DNA of 32,429 bases from NCBI GenBank assembly GCA_023246725.1, contig JAHFHV010000009.1, forward strand, positions 1 through 32,429, read 5' to 3'. Under the pieces are notes generated by a model. That model was not told the DNA's origin. It saw only the letters and a list, made by a program, of their open reading frames with translations, and ran no database searches. The position numbers and the translations under genes are program-made. Below, one piece after another: positions 7,233-14,793 of the stretch. Source of the DNA: Candidatus Magasanikiibacteriota bacterium. Lineage in GTDB: Bacteria; Patescibacteriota; Patescibacteriia; Magasanikbacterales; GWA2-37-8. Within the stretch, counting starts at the first letter, position 1. Each line of letters opens with the position of its first letter.

Positions 7233-7263
7233 AGTTAAAAATTTATTTTCTTAATATTTGTTT

Positions 7264-7303
7264 GATGACAGGGACAGAGATTCTTCGCTACGCTCAGAAT
7301 GAC
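7264..7303. repeat. Partial palindromic repeat
   Basis: TGACAGGGACAGAGATTC to CAGAATGACA: the right half of the repeat family, closely matching 14700-14731. It lies between the shortened GT4 and the thioredoxin-like gene. Confidence 0.75.
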
Positions 7304-7318
7304 AATTGACAAAATTCA

Positions 7319-7963
7319 CTATGAATTACTAACAATCTCATTATAAACCATAATATATTTAAGCGCAAGGCGCTCGTCTGGCTTTAATTTTGTTCCATCT
7401 GGACTGGTGGATACATCCTGCCCCAAAAAGCTGCTAGAATCGTCAATTTCCATAATTTTATCTTTATATTTCTTAAAACTGGCTCCAAAATACGCCTGGA
7501 ATTTTGCTATGGACGGAACAGTAATCAGGTCTCCAATCATAAATATCTTAGGGAGATAATACAGGCTATAGAGTTTTAAAAATAACGACAGAAAATCCGG
7601 CGTTACCATTCGACGGTGACAGGTGACTACCAAAGGAATCTCTGGGTGGGCTTGTTTCCAGGCGAGTAATTTACCAGCGGCGCCAAAAAATGGCGCATGC
7701 AAATGCACAATGTCATAATCGGCAAAACTCTCAACGGCGGTTTTGATATTAAGCTGGCCTTTATACGTTCGCCCGGCTTTAGGGGTAGCTTCCTTTACTT
7801 CTTCCTGGACACTCGGGGCTGCGGCGGCGCTGCCGTACTGGAGCGTAAATACATCCGCCTCAACACCAGCAGTTTGGAGTGTATCCACCAATCCAAACGC
7901 CGCCGTGCGGATATCGTCAAAATAATTAAAGACCGAGGGTATGATGTGAAGGACCTTTAACAC
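7319..7963 (-). CDS. Shortened GT4-type glycosyltransferase, N-terminal domain only
   Basis: 214 aa. The N-terminal Rossmann (acceptor-side) domain of GT4 enzymes is recognisable: MLKVLHIIPSVF, DIVHLHAPFFGAAGK, VVTCHRR and ITVPS. The C-terminal nucleotide-sugar-binding domain with the E-x7-E motif is missing. After KYKDKIMEIDD the chain passes through about 30 unusual residues to an end (ALKYIMVYNEIV) that resembles the normal C-terminal helix of GT4 enzymes. This suggests an in-frame internal loss of roughly 150 residues. Activity alone is doubtful; it could be a decayed gene or a subunit of another transferase. First of several minus-strand glycan genes. Confidence 0.7.
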   Translation of the reverse strand: MLKVLHIIPSVFNYFDDIRTAAFGLVDTLQTAGVEADVFTLQYGSAAAAPSVQEEVKEATPKAGRTYKGQLNIKTAVESFADYDIVHLHAPFFGAAGKLLAWKQAHPEIPLVVTCHRRMVTPDFLSLFLKLYSLYYLPKIFMIGDLITVPSIAKFQAYFGASFKKYKDKIMEIDDSSSFLGQDVSTSPDGTKLKPDERLALKYIMVYNEIVSNS

Positions 7964-8010
7964 AGATTGCGCAGATTAGTGATTGATAATTACGCAGATT
8001 TTCGCGAAAC
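7958..8010. repeat. CGCAGATT-type short repeats
   Basis: CACAGATTGCGCAGATTAG and then TTACGCAGATTTTCGCG: clustered CGCAGATT units between the shortened GT4 start and the next repeat. No gene is seen here. Confidence 0.45.
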
Positions 8011-8014
8011 GGCC

Positions 8015-8133
8015 AAATACCCCTCCCACTGTCCCTCCCCTAACAGGGGAGGGAGCCAATGCGATCGTGAGCGACGCTCGTCCGTTCGCGATTCCCCTCC
8101 CCCTCTTAGGGGGAGGGCGAGGGAAGGGGTATT
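8015..8133. repeat. C/G-rich compound hairpin repeat
   Basis: The outer arms AAATACCCC (8015-8023) and GGGGTATTT (8126-8134) enclose two smaller palindromes: CCCTCCCCTAACAGGGGAGGG, and CCTCCCCCTCTTAGGGGGAGG. Its end coincides with the stop codon of the methyltransferase gene. Related elements occur at 12057-12142 and 18217-18416. Confidence 0.8.
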
Positions 8134-9002
8134 TATTTTTTTCGCACAACCACGTGAACGTTCGGAGAAGGAAAACAAGAAAACAAAACTGATTCTATGT
8201 ACACGCAAGTATTGACGATATTTTTAAGGACTCGCGCTAAACCACTTTGAGAATTCTGACTGCTAAAATAACTCTCATTATTGATTTGACTCATTCCTGG
8301 CCATTTGGCCGCGCGATTCATGAGTGAAAAAGCCAAAATCCCCAAAAGCTGACCAACAAAATGTTCGCTGTATCGTATGCGTTCAATGGTAAACTGATTT
8401 TCCCCAAAGAGTTTTTTTAGGGAAGCGCGCGAAAAATATTGAATATGCCCGGCGTGTTTTTTCGTTATATCTTTTTTTAAGTGGAGCTTATCCAAAAAAT
8501 GCCACAGCGACAGCCAATCTCCCTCGCAGGGCACAAAGGCGTAAAAAATGCCATTTGGTTTTAACACTCGCCTAATTTCTGTAAGTAACGCCGCTGGATC
8601 GTCTACGTGTTCTAAGACATCAAAAACTAAAACCGCGTCAAATATCCCCTCTCCTTCGCAAAGAGCCTGTCCTGAGCCTGTCGAAGGAAGAGGGCAGGGA
8701 GAGGTCTCGCACGTAACGTGATAAGCACTACTCACCCAATATTTCACTCCATCATTTTGTTTTTTGGCAATCCCAACGGCTTCGTTACTAATATCACAGC
8801 CCGCGCATTCCAGTTCTGGCCGTAATTTTTTAATGGCCCGAATAAACTGCCCGGCGCCACACCCCACTTCCAAAACCGTTGCTCCGGCAGGCAAATTGCC
8901 AATAGCGTTCAAAGCTTGTTTTAATCTAAAAGCTGTCGGGTCGCTCCACCGCAAACTCGCCTCTCCCCGGCCCCAAATGGATTGTTCGTAATTGTATGAC
9001 AT
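8133..9002 (-). CDS. Class I SAM-dependent methyltransferase
   Basis: 289 aa. Rossmann-type methyltransferase: motif I VLEVGCGAG (43-51), CDIS (69-72) as the acidic strand, FDAVLVFDVLEHVDD (121-135) and the post-motif RRVLKPNGIF. This profile (Methyltransf_11/23) is typical of sugar or small-molecule methylation in glycan clusters, which fits its place between glycosyltransferase and ABC exporter genes. Residues about 99-119 are encoded by a repeat insertion (8648-8710) located between two conserved strands, where the family varies in length. The substrate is unknown. Confidence 0.85.
   Translation of the reverse strand: MSYNYEQSIWGRGEASLRWSDPTAFRLKQALNAIGNLPAGATVLEVGCGAGQFIRAIKKLRPELECAGCDISNEAVGIAKKQNDGVKYWVSSAYHVTCETSPCPLPSTGSGQALCEGEGIFDAVLVFDVLEHVDDPAALLTEIRRVLKPNGIFYAFVPCEGDWLSLWHFLDKLHLKKDITKKHAGHIQYFSRASLKKLFGENQFTIERIRYSEHFVGQLLGILAFSLMNRAAKWPGMSQINNESYFSSQNSQSGLARVLKNIVNTCVYIESVLFSCFPSPNVHVVVRKK
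8648..8710. repeat. In-frame repeat insertion in the methyltransferase gene
   Basis: CCCTCTCCTTCG pairs with CGAAGGAAGAGGG and with the following GGGAGAGG. The centre carries the motif CCTGTCCTGAGCCTGTCG. It has no stop in the gene frame and adds about 21 residues rich in Pro, Ser and Gly. Confidence 0.8.
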
Positions 9003-9042
9003 GAATTTAAGCTGGTAATTTCGGCGTAATTCCGCGTTTCGT

Positions 9043-9131
9043 TGTCATCCCGAGCGTAGTCGAGGGATCTCGTCAACAATCAACGAACGACGCGAGATTC
9101 CTCCACTGCGCTTCGCTCCGGTCGGAATGAC
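9043..9131. repeat. Palindromic repeat unit
   Basis: Complete unit TGTCATCCCG...GGAATGACA with inner GGGATCTCG and GCGAGATTCC arms, between the ABC exporter stop and the methyltransferase start. Confidence 0.85.
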
Positions 9132-9160
9132 AATTGACCATAAACGCACAAATGGTAATT

Positions 9161-10939
9161 CTACAATTTCTGTTTTTCCCACAAGTCAAAAAACCGGCCG
9201 CGCTGGTTGTATAGTTCATGAAACGACCCGGATTCGATAATACCGCCATTTTCAATCACCAAAATCCGGTCCATTTCTCTAATTGTTGTAAGTCGGTGCG
9301 CGATAACCACAGCCGTGACGGTTTGGAAAAACTGGTGGAGTGAGTCCCTAATTTTTTCTTCCGATTCTAAATCCAAATGCGAGGTGGCTTCATCCAAAAA
9401 TAAAATATCCGGCTGTTTATACACGGCGCGCGCGATTCCCAAACGCTGTTTTTCTCCACCCGAAAGTTTCACGCCTTTCTCACCAATCAAAGTATCCACG
9501 CCCTGGGGGAGTTTACTCATAAAATCATCCACGTGAGCAATAGTAACGGCCTGTGCTAGTCTTTTCTTATCATCTTTTTGACTCTCGTCCACAATGGTAA
9601 TATTATCGCGAAGCGAAAAATTAAATACTTCGGTCTCCTGCAAAACCACGGCCGCTTTCTCAAAATATGAGCTCTTAGTTATACTTTGGATTGGCGTTTT
9701 ATCAAACAAAATTTCCCCGGTAAAATCCTCGTGCTCTTTTAACAACAATTTAAATAATGTTGACTTTCCGGCTCCCGACAAGCCAACAATGCCAACGCGT
9801 TCGCCGCGAACAATGTCAAACGAAACATCCGTAAGGACGTTATTCTCTCCGTACGCGAACGAAACGTGGCGGAGTGAAATAGTTTTCCATTTGGCCGGGA
9901 AATTAATTTTATTGGTATTGTCGTCAATCTTAATCGGTTCGTGCAAAATATCCTGCAAGCGCGCGATGCGGTAGCGGGAAATAGTAATCTCCTGTGAAAC
10001 TTCGGCCATCTCCTCTACTGACGTGCGCAGAGCCGTAAAATAAAAATTAAATAAAATAAAAAAAGCGATAGTGTGGTGGCCATGCACAATTCCTAACGCA
10101 ATCACAACTAAAGCAAAAATTCTAAATACATGAGCCCACATACTTTGTATAGCGGACTTGGATCGGAATCGCCAAGCGCGTTGGCACAGCATAGCGTACA
10201 ACTTCTCACTCTGATCCTGTAAAAATATCCATAAACGCCCAAACATTCCCATAGCCTTAACACTCCGAATATTATTTAAGTACTCAAACGCCAACCCCCC
10301 AAAATCTTCGTCCAGCTGATTAACCTGACGAGCCGTAAAAGAAGCTCTTCGGGCAAGCGGTAAAGCGATAATTAAATACGTAAACAAGAAAACAACCATA
10401 ATAAAACCAACCAGCCTGTCCGTAATGGCAATAATAATAACCATCCCAACCAGATTAATAAAAATTTCAATCAGATTATCAACCCAGATTCTAAGAAGTC
10501 GCATTAAGGCCTCGCCCCCATTGTGGATGCGTTTTAGTTTATTGCCGGTATTTTCTTTTTCATGCCAAGCAATGTCCAATAAGTACAAATGCTTAAGACC
10601 GCTGATTTGTCCGTCTAATCCAACGCGTTCGGCCAGTTTGTAACACACATACTTAGCGGCCTGGCGGCTAATTAACACATAGGCGTGCACGAACGAGTAC
10701 ACGGTCAACAAAACCCAAAAACCATGGAGCGACGCACCGGGTGTATACTTGGCAAAAAAGGCTATCATTTGTGACAATGCGTAGGAACTGTATAGAAATA
10801 CAATATCACCACTTGCCCGTAAAAATGTTCCGGCAAAAAAACTCCCGCGATACGGACGTAAAAACCGCCACACATCTTTTAATAGCGTGCGATAGGAATA
10901 ATCCACTTGTAAATCTTCGATTAAGATAGGCTCTGCCAT
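9161..10939 (-). CDS. ABC exporter, fused permease and ATPase (MsbA/MdlB-like)
   Basis: 592 aa counted from the ATG at 10939; a TTG at 10945 would add two residues. An N-terminal six-helix exporter membrane domain (about 30-310) is followed by a complete ATPase: Walker A GLSGAGKST (386-394), Q-loop VVLQET, signature LSGGEKQ (492-498), Walker B ILFLDEATSHLD and switch His in AHRL (548). It works as a dimer. Exporters of this type flip lipids or lipid-linked glycans, and the surrounding glycan genes favour that role, but drug or peptide export cannot be excluded. Confidence 0.9.
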   Translation of the reverse strand: MAEPILIEDLQVDYSYRTLLKDVWRFLRPYRGSFFAGTFLRASGDIVFLYSSYALSQMIAFFAKYTPGASLHGFWVLLTVYSFVHAYVLISRQAAKYVCYKLAERVGLDGQISGLKHLYLLDIAWHEKENTGNKLKRIHNGGEALMRLLRIWVDNLIEIFINLVGMVIIIAITDRLVGFIMVVFLFTYLIIALPLARRASFTARQVNQLDEDFGGLAFEYLNNIRSVKAMGMFGRLWIFLQDQSEKLYAMLCQRAWRFRSKSAIQSMWAHVFRIFALVVIALGIVHGHHTIAFFILFNFYFTALRTSVEEMAEVSQEITISRYRIARLQDILHEPIKIDDNTNKINFPAKWKTISLRHVSFAYGENNVLTDVSFDIVRGERVGIVGLSGAGKSTLFKLLLKEHEDFTGEILFDKTPIQSITKSSYFEKAAVVLQETEVFNFSLRDNITIVDESQKDDKKRLAQAVTIAHVDDFMSKLPQGVDTLIGEKGVKLSGGEKQRLGIARAVYKQPDILFLDEATSHLDLESEEKIRDSLHQFFQTVTAVVIAHRLTTIREMDRILVIENGGIIESGSFHELYNQRGRFFDLWEKQKL

Positions 10940-10949
10940 AATCAAATAA

Positions 10950-11031
10950 AATTGCTACATTACTACATTGTTACACTGTTACGGTCGTTACATAACAATT
11001 TAACAATGTAACAATGTAACAATTGAACAAC
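10950..11031. repeat. A/T-rich inverted repeat of TAACAATG units
   Basis: TACATTGTTAC (10964-10974) is the exact reverse complement of 11008-11018, and the right side holds several TAACAAT units. The same type of element occurs at 13478-13506 and 20589-20705. It separates the GT4 stop from the ABC exporter start. Confidence 0.75.
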
Positions 11032-11034
11032 TCC

Positions 11035-12297
11035 CTAAAAAACAGACTTATAAATCTCCTGTAATTTTATAATGTGCTGGACGATTCCATACTTCTCCAC
11101 AACTTTCGCTCTCCCCCGCTCGCCCATTTGTTTTCGTTCTTCTAATGATAATGATAAAATTTTATTAAGTTTTTCCGCAAGACTCGCTACCGACCCAGGG
11201 GTAAATAAAAATCCGTCTTGTCCGTCGCTCACACGAGCGCGAATGCCTGGGATATCGCTCGCCACCACCGGGGTCCCCGCGGCAAGCGACTCCAGCGTCA
11301 CAAGTGAAAATGACTCCGCGTCCGAGGGCACCACTGTTACCGTAGCCACGCTATAATACGCGGCGAGTTTTTGCTTCTCCTCAATTCGGCCAATAAATTT
11401 TACTCGCGCGCTTACATTTTTATCGGACACCATTTTTTTATAGCGCGCTTCTTCGTAACCACCGCCAACCACAAGCAAAACAACTTCAGCTGGTAATTTG
11501 AGAAGAGCTTCAATCGCCAAATCTAAGCGCTTCACCGGCATCAAATTGCCGACAAACAAAATTATTTTTTTATGTTCAAATTCTGGCAAGCCAACATCAG
11601 TCGCTGTCACGGCGCGGGGTTGAAATAAGTTGGTGTCAACTGGATTAGGGAATTCAATCGCTCGTCCTTGATTGTCATCCCGAGCGTAGTCGAGGGATCT
11701 CGTCGTCGTTGGCGAGATTCCTCCACTCCCCCGCAAATGCGGGGTCGGTCGGAATGACAGTGACTTATCCACGACTAAAACTTTTGCCGCGCCTCGTAAA
11801 ATCGCTTTGGTTAAAAACCAATCATATTTAAATTTCACTATTTTTTTAAAAAGAGACGTTGGCGCCGCCTGCATGTGGTACGTTACCACATATTTTTGTC
11901 CGCGCAATTTTGCGGCCAGGAGTACCCATTCCGCGCCCCCGTACCACGGGTAGTGCAAATGGACAATGTCAAAACCTTTGAGTCTAAAAAATAATTGCGG
12001 CACCCATCCCGCATCACCAGAGCGTATCAGTGGATGTAAGCGAACAACACAATACCACTCTCTGTATCTCTCCCCTTTTAGGGGAGAGAGTAACTGGCTC
12101 CTCCCCCTGTTAGGGGGAGGACAGTGGAGGGGGTTTTGCGAATTCTGTTGCAAATAATCATGGCCTGGATAAGCCAAGGTAAAAACCGTTACATCGTGGC
12201 CAGCCTTAGCCAAAGCATTCACCTCATCAAATACCACGCCCCCCATGCCGCCAATGTGCGGCGGGAATGTGGCGACAATGTGGGCGATCTTTAGCAT
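11035..12297 (-). CDS. GT4-family glycosyltransferase
   Basis: 420 aa. GT-B fold transferase: N-terminal domain with PPHIGGMGGVVFDEVNALAKAG and DIVHLHYPWYGG, and C-terminal domain with ILFVGNLMPVKRLDLAIEAL and the E-x7-E pair Glu328/Glu336 in AESFSLVTLE, which binds the nucleotide sugar. It likely adds a hexose to a lipid-linked glycan. Two repeats are inserted in frame: residues about 52-81 (C-rich repeat 12057-12142) and about 180-210 (TGTCATCCC-type repeat 11673-11759). Removing them restores a normal length near 360 aa. Both lie in surface loops of the N-terminal domain or before the domain linker. Confidence 0.9.
   Translation of the reverse strand: MLKIAHIVATFPPHIGGMGGVVFDEVNALAKAGHDVTVFTLAYPGHDYLQQNSQNPLHCPPPNRGRSQLLSPLKGERYREWYCVVRLHPLIRSGDAGWVPQLFFRLKGFDIVHLHYPWYGGAEWVLLAAKLRGQKYVVTYHMQAAPTSLFKKIVKFKYDWFLTKAILRGAAKVLVVDKSLSFRPTPHLRGSGGISPTTTRSLDYARDDNQGRAIEFPNPVDTNLFQPRAVTATDVGLPEFEHKKIILFVGNLMPVKRLDLAIEALLKLPAEVVLLVVGGGYEEARYKKMVSDKNVSARVKFIGRIEEKQKLAAYYSVATVTVVPSDAESFSLVTLESLAAGTPVVASDIPGIRARVSDGQDGFLFTPGSVASLAEKLNKILSLSLEERKQMGERGRAKVVEKYGIVQHIIKLQEIYKSVF
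11673..11759. repeat. Palindromic repeat inserted in frame in the GT4 gene (1)
   Basis: A full TGTCATCCC...GGAATGACA unit with inner GGGATCTCG and GCGAGATTCC arms. It codes for about 29-31 residues without a stop. Confidence 0.85.
12057..12142. repeat. C/G-rich hairpin repeat inserted in frame in the GT4 gene (2)
   Basis: CTCTCCCCTTTTAGGGGAGAG followed by CTCCTCCCCCTGTTAGGGGG, then GACAGTGGAGGGGG. The same layout as 8015-8133; it codes for about 28 residues. Confidence 0.8.
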
Positions 12298-12299
12298 AA

Positions 12300-12384
12300 A
12301 AACATTAAAACACTAGAACACGTCAACACTTCAACACTAAAACGATTGGCGTGTTGCGGTGCTGTTGTGCTGTTGTGCTGTTGT
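12300..12384. repeat. AACACT-type repeats and an 8-bp tandem repeat at the DUF2304 gene end
   Basis: 12301-12342 has repeated AACACT/AACAC units. 12361-12384 is three exact copies of GCTGTTGT. The 8-bp repeat lies inside the coding end of the DUF2304 gene and codes for its low-complexity Gln/His/Asn/Ser/Thr tail. Because 8 is not a multiple of 3, a change in copy number would shift the frame. Confidence 0.75.
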
Positions 12385-12714
12385 GCCATGGTTAGACGTA
12401 TCTAAAGTTATCTGCCGAGTAAGTCTAGTAATATCACTCCTAAGACGACCGACGGCAACCATTAAACGAAAAACCACAAAAAATAAAATCGCCAGCGAAA
12501 CGTAGACCACCAAATCCGCTCCGCGGCCAATGCCCACAAGTTTGGCAAAATATGACGTGAGATTTGGCATTAAAACCACCGTTCCCGCGCAAAGCCAAAA
12601 CAAGAGCCACATAACCAGGGCCCCAAGAGTCAATTCTTTAGTCTGCCATCGGCCCACCACTTTAGCAATCGCGAACAGGAAAAATAAAATGAGTAGAATT
12701 TGTATAAGAAGCAT
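12337..12714 (-). CDS. DUF2304-family small membrane protein
   Basis: 125 aa with three predicted membrane helices (about 2-18, 28-48, 65-88), the conserved layout of DUF2304 proteins, followed by a short basic helix. The family is commonly found beside GT2 glycosyltransferases and is thought to act as a membrane partner; here it follows the GT2 gene by 6 bp. The last 15-20 residues come from a tandem repeat and are unlikely to be conserved. Confidence 0.85.
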   Translation of the reverse strand: MLLIQILLILFFLFAIAKVVGRWQTKELTLGALVMWLLFWLCAGTVVLMPNLTSYFAKLVGIGRGADLVVYVSLAILFFVVFRLMVAVGRLRSDITRLTRQITLDTSNHGTTAQQHNSTATRQSF

Positions 12715-12720
12715 ACAAAA

Positions 12721-13431
12721 TTATTTTACTAAATGGCTAAACAACACATCAAACATAATTTTTACTCCCCCGCTAAGGCCTTGCCCATACTCCGCGTAAC
12801 GAACCATCACCGGAGTTTCAGCAAAACGAAGTTCGTGCTTTTTAATCTGACTGACGATTTCGGTATTATGGGCCATGCCGTCTTGCGTAATTTCAATTTT
12901 CTCAAGCGCTCGTTTATTTAAGACGCGGAAACCATTGTGTACGTCGGTGAGCGTAACTCCCGTGAGCACATTTTGTATCCACCTGGCCAACGGCAGAACA
13001 ATATATCTTTTCGTCCAAGGCAACTTGGAACGATTATCTAAAAAACGTGACCCTAAAACAACATCCAAATTATCTTTGTTTAATTTTTCCAGAGCGGGAG
13101 CAATATCCGCGACATCAAATTGCCCGTCGCCGTCAAAATGAATAACATATTCCGCACCATGCCGCCGCGCATATTCATTGCCCGTTTGCAGTGCCGCCCC
13201 TTGCCCGCGGTTGATTGCGTGACGGAGCACAGTGGCCCCTGCCTCCCGAGCAACCTTGGCTGTGTCATCGACAGACCCATCATCAACTACTATAACTTTA
13301 AAATCGTTTCGTAATCTGTCTGAATTCACCTTTACAATCTGTCTGAATCCGTCTTGAAGTTGAAAAAGGTCGCGGACAACGCGACCTATATTTTTTGCTT
13401 CGTTGTACACTGGGACGATGACGAATAACAT
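12721..13431 (-). CDS. GT2-family glycosyltransferase, polyprenyl-phosphate sugar synthase type
   Basis: 236 aa counted from the ATG at 13431. An upstream ATG at 13443 exists but lies inside a repeat element. GT-A fold: FVIVPVYNEAKNIG, VIVVDDGSVDD, HFDGDGQFD (the DxD metal/nucleotide site, about 100-102) and GSRFLD. This resembles dolichol- or undecaprenyl-phosphate mannose/glucose synthases that load a sugar on a lipid carrier. With no membrane helices of its own, it probably works with the DUF2304 protein encoded next to it. A 12-bp direct repeat (13313-13324, 13336-13347) lengthens the loop before the VIVVDDGS strand. Confidence 0.9.
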   Translation of the reverse strand: MLFVIVPVYNEAKNIGRVVRDLFQLQDGFRQIVKVNSDRLRNDFKVIVVDDGSVDDTAKVAREAGATVLRHAINRGQGAALQTGNEYARRHGAEYVIHFDGDGQFDVADIAPALEKLNKDNLDVVLGSRFLDNRSKLPWTKRYIVLPLARWIQNVLTGVTLTDVHNGFRVLNKRALEKIEITQDGMAHNTEIVSQIKKHELRFAETPVMVRYAEYGQGLSGGVKIMFDVLFSHLVK

Positions 13432-13438
13432 ATTTCCT

Positions 13439-13548
13439 GTCATCCTGAACGTAGTGAAGGATCTCTGTCCAAATCACTAACAATATAACAATTTAACAAT
13501 TTAACCATTAGACCGGACAGAGATTCCTCCTTCGTCGTCGGAATGACA
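13439..13548. repeat. Composite repeat: palindrome with an A/T-rich repeat nested in its loop
   Basis: TGTCATCCTGAACG...GGATCTCTGTCC on the left and GGACAGAGATTCC...GGAATGACA on the right form the palindrome. The centre (13478-13506) holds AACAATATAACAATTTAAC-type units of the second repeat family. No gene is seen in 13444-13606. Confidence 0.8.
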
Positions 13549-13606
13549 AACGTTTCGCACTTTCGCAGCCTTTCGCATTTCGCACATTCAGAATCATCAG
13601 GCTTGA

Positions 13607-14638
13607 TTACATTGTTCTGCCTTTGTGGTCAAACACTAACTCTTCTTTATGGGAAATAACGTAATCAATGGTTTTGCGGAGGCCGTCTTCCAGCCGAACC
13701 AACGGAAACCACCCTAGCGCCTCTTTGGCATAGGTTAAATCCGGCGCGCCTTTTTTGCTTAAAAATACCAAAGGTTTGTCAAATTTAAGAGTTGAGCTGG
13801 ATTCAGTCATCTCAATAATCATCTTGGCCACATCGGTGTATTTAATAATCCGGTCGCCCCCCAGGTTCACAACGCTGGTTTCCGGGCCCGTGGACATAAA
13901 GCGGATTAAACCGTCCACCATGTCGGTAACATAGCAGAGCGAGGTGGAAAAATTCTCATCGCCATAAATTACCAAATCCTTGCCTTCAAGAGCGTTAATA
14001 ATAAAATCCGGAATCAGCTGGCTCTCAAACAAACGCGTATGCGGGCCGTAGGTGGTAAACATGCGAGCAATTTTTGTCTCCAAGCCGTGTACCTGGGCGT
14101 AGGTCGCTACCGCCGCTTCGGCAAAGCGCTTGCCTTCATCATAACAGGCGCGCTGTGATAATTGGTTCACAGTGCCTTGGTCGGTTTCTTTAAGCGCCAT
14201 CCGACTGTCCAGATTATCGCCGTAAACCACCGAACTGGAGCTTAATAAATATTTGGCGTGGTATTTAACGGCCAACTCCAAAGTATTAATAACACCGACC
14301 GAATTAGTTAAGAGCGACTGAATTTTTAATTTTTCAAATTCCTTAGGGCTGGTGGGGCAAGCTAAATGGTACACTTCCTGAATGCCCTGAAATTTAACTT
14401 TAAATTTATCCAGCTCGTCAAACTGTTCCAAATCAATGGGTTTATTCACGTCAAAATTAATAAACTCAAAATCCGGGTATTGCAGAAGGTGATTAATATT
14501 TTCCGGGCGGGAATTAGAAAAATTATCCAGGCAGATTACCTTGGCTTCTTTTAACAGCCGTTCACACAGGTGCGACCCGATAAACCCGGCTCCGCCGGTG
14601 ACCAGTACGTTCTTTTTCTCAAAAATTGGGTTATCCAT
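13607..14638 (-). CDS. NAD-dependent epimerase/dehydratase, UDP-glucuronate decarboxylase-like
   Basis: 343 aa. Extended short-chain dehydrogenase with NAD-binding GGAGFIG (15-21), YHLACPTSP, SSSSVVYGD and the catalytic Tyr166-x3-Lys170 in CYDEGK, followed by RMFTTYGPHTR. The combination of HLACP-SP, CYDEGKR and TYGP is typical of UDP-glucuronate decarboxylase (UDP-xylose synthase), though related UDP-sugar 4-epimerases share parts of it. It would supply a nucleotide sugar to the glycosyltransferases downstream. Confidence 0.85.
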   Translation of the reverse strand: MDNPIFEKKNVLVTGGAGFIGSHLCERLLKEAKVICLDNFSNSRPENINHLLQYPDFEFINFDVNKPIDLEQFDELDKFKVKFQGIQEVYHLACPTSPKEFEKLKIQSLLTNSVGVINTLELAVKYHAKYLLSSSSVVYGDNLDSRMALKETDQGTVNQLSQRACYDEGKRFAEAAVATYAQVHGLETKIARMFTTYGPHTRLFESQLIPDFIINALEGKDLVIYGDENFSTSLCYVTDMVDGLIRFMSTGPETSVVNLGGDRIIKYTDVAKMIIEMTESSSTLKFDKPLVFLSKKGAPDLTYAKEALGWFPLVRLEDGLRKTIDYVISHKEELVFDHKGRTM

Positions 14639-14653
14639 AATTCATTAAACACC

Positions 14654-14731
14654 TGTCATCCTGAACGTAGTGAAGGATCTCTGTCTCAATTACCGGTTGG
14701 ACAGGGATTCTTCGCTTTGCTCAGAATGACA
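14654..14731. repeat. Palindromic repeat unit
   Basis: TGTCATCCTGAACG...GGATCTCTGTC on the left, GACAGGGATTC...CAGAATGACA on the right. It lies between the subtilase stop and the epimerase start. Confidence 0.85.
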
Positions 14732-14793
14732 ATTGGTAACTATTCAATTCAAAGTATTTCCGACAGTTATAATACCACAAGCGAAATCGCTGG

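Noticed and set aside
8015-8208. Open frames of about 70 aa across the C-rich repeat
   Set aside because: They are made of palindromic repeat sequence and have no initiation signal or recognisable protein features.
13313-13347. 12-bp direct repeat (AATCTGTCTGAA twice) in the GT2 gene as a mobile element
   Set aside because: It is too short and has no further copies noticed; best read as a small local duplication lengthening a loop.
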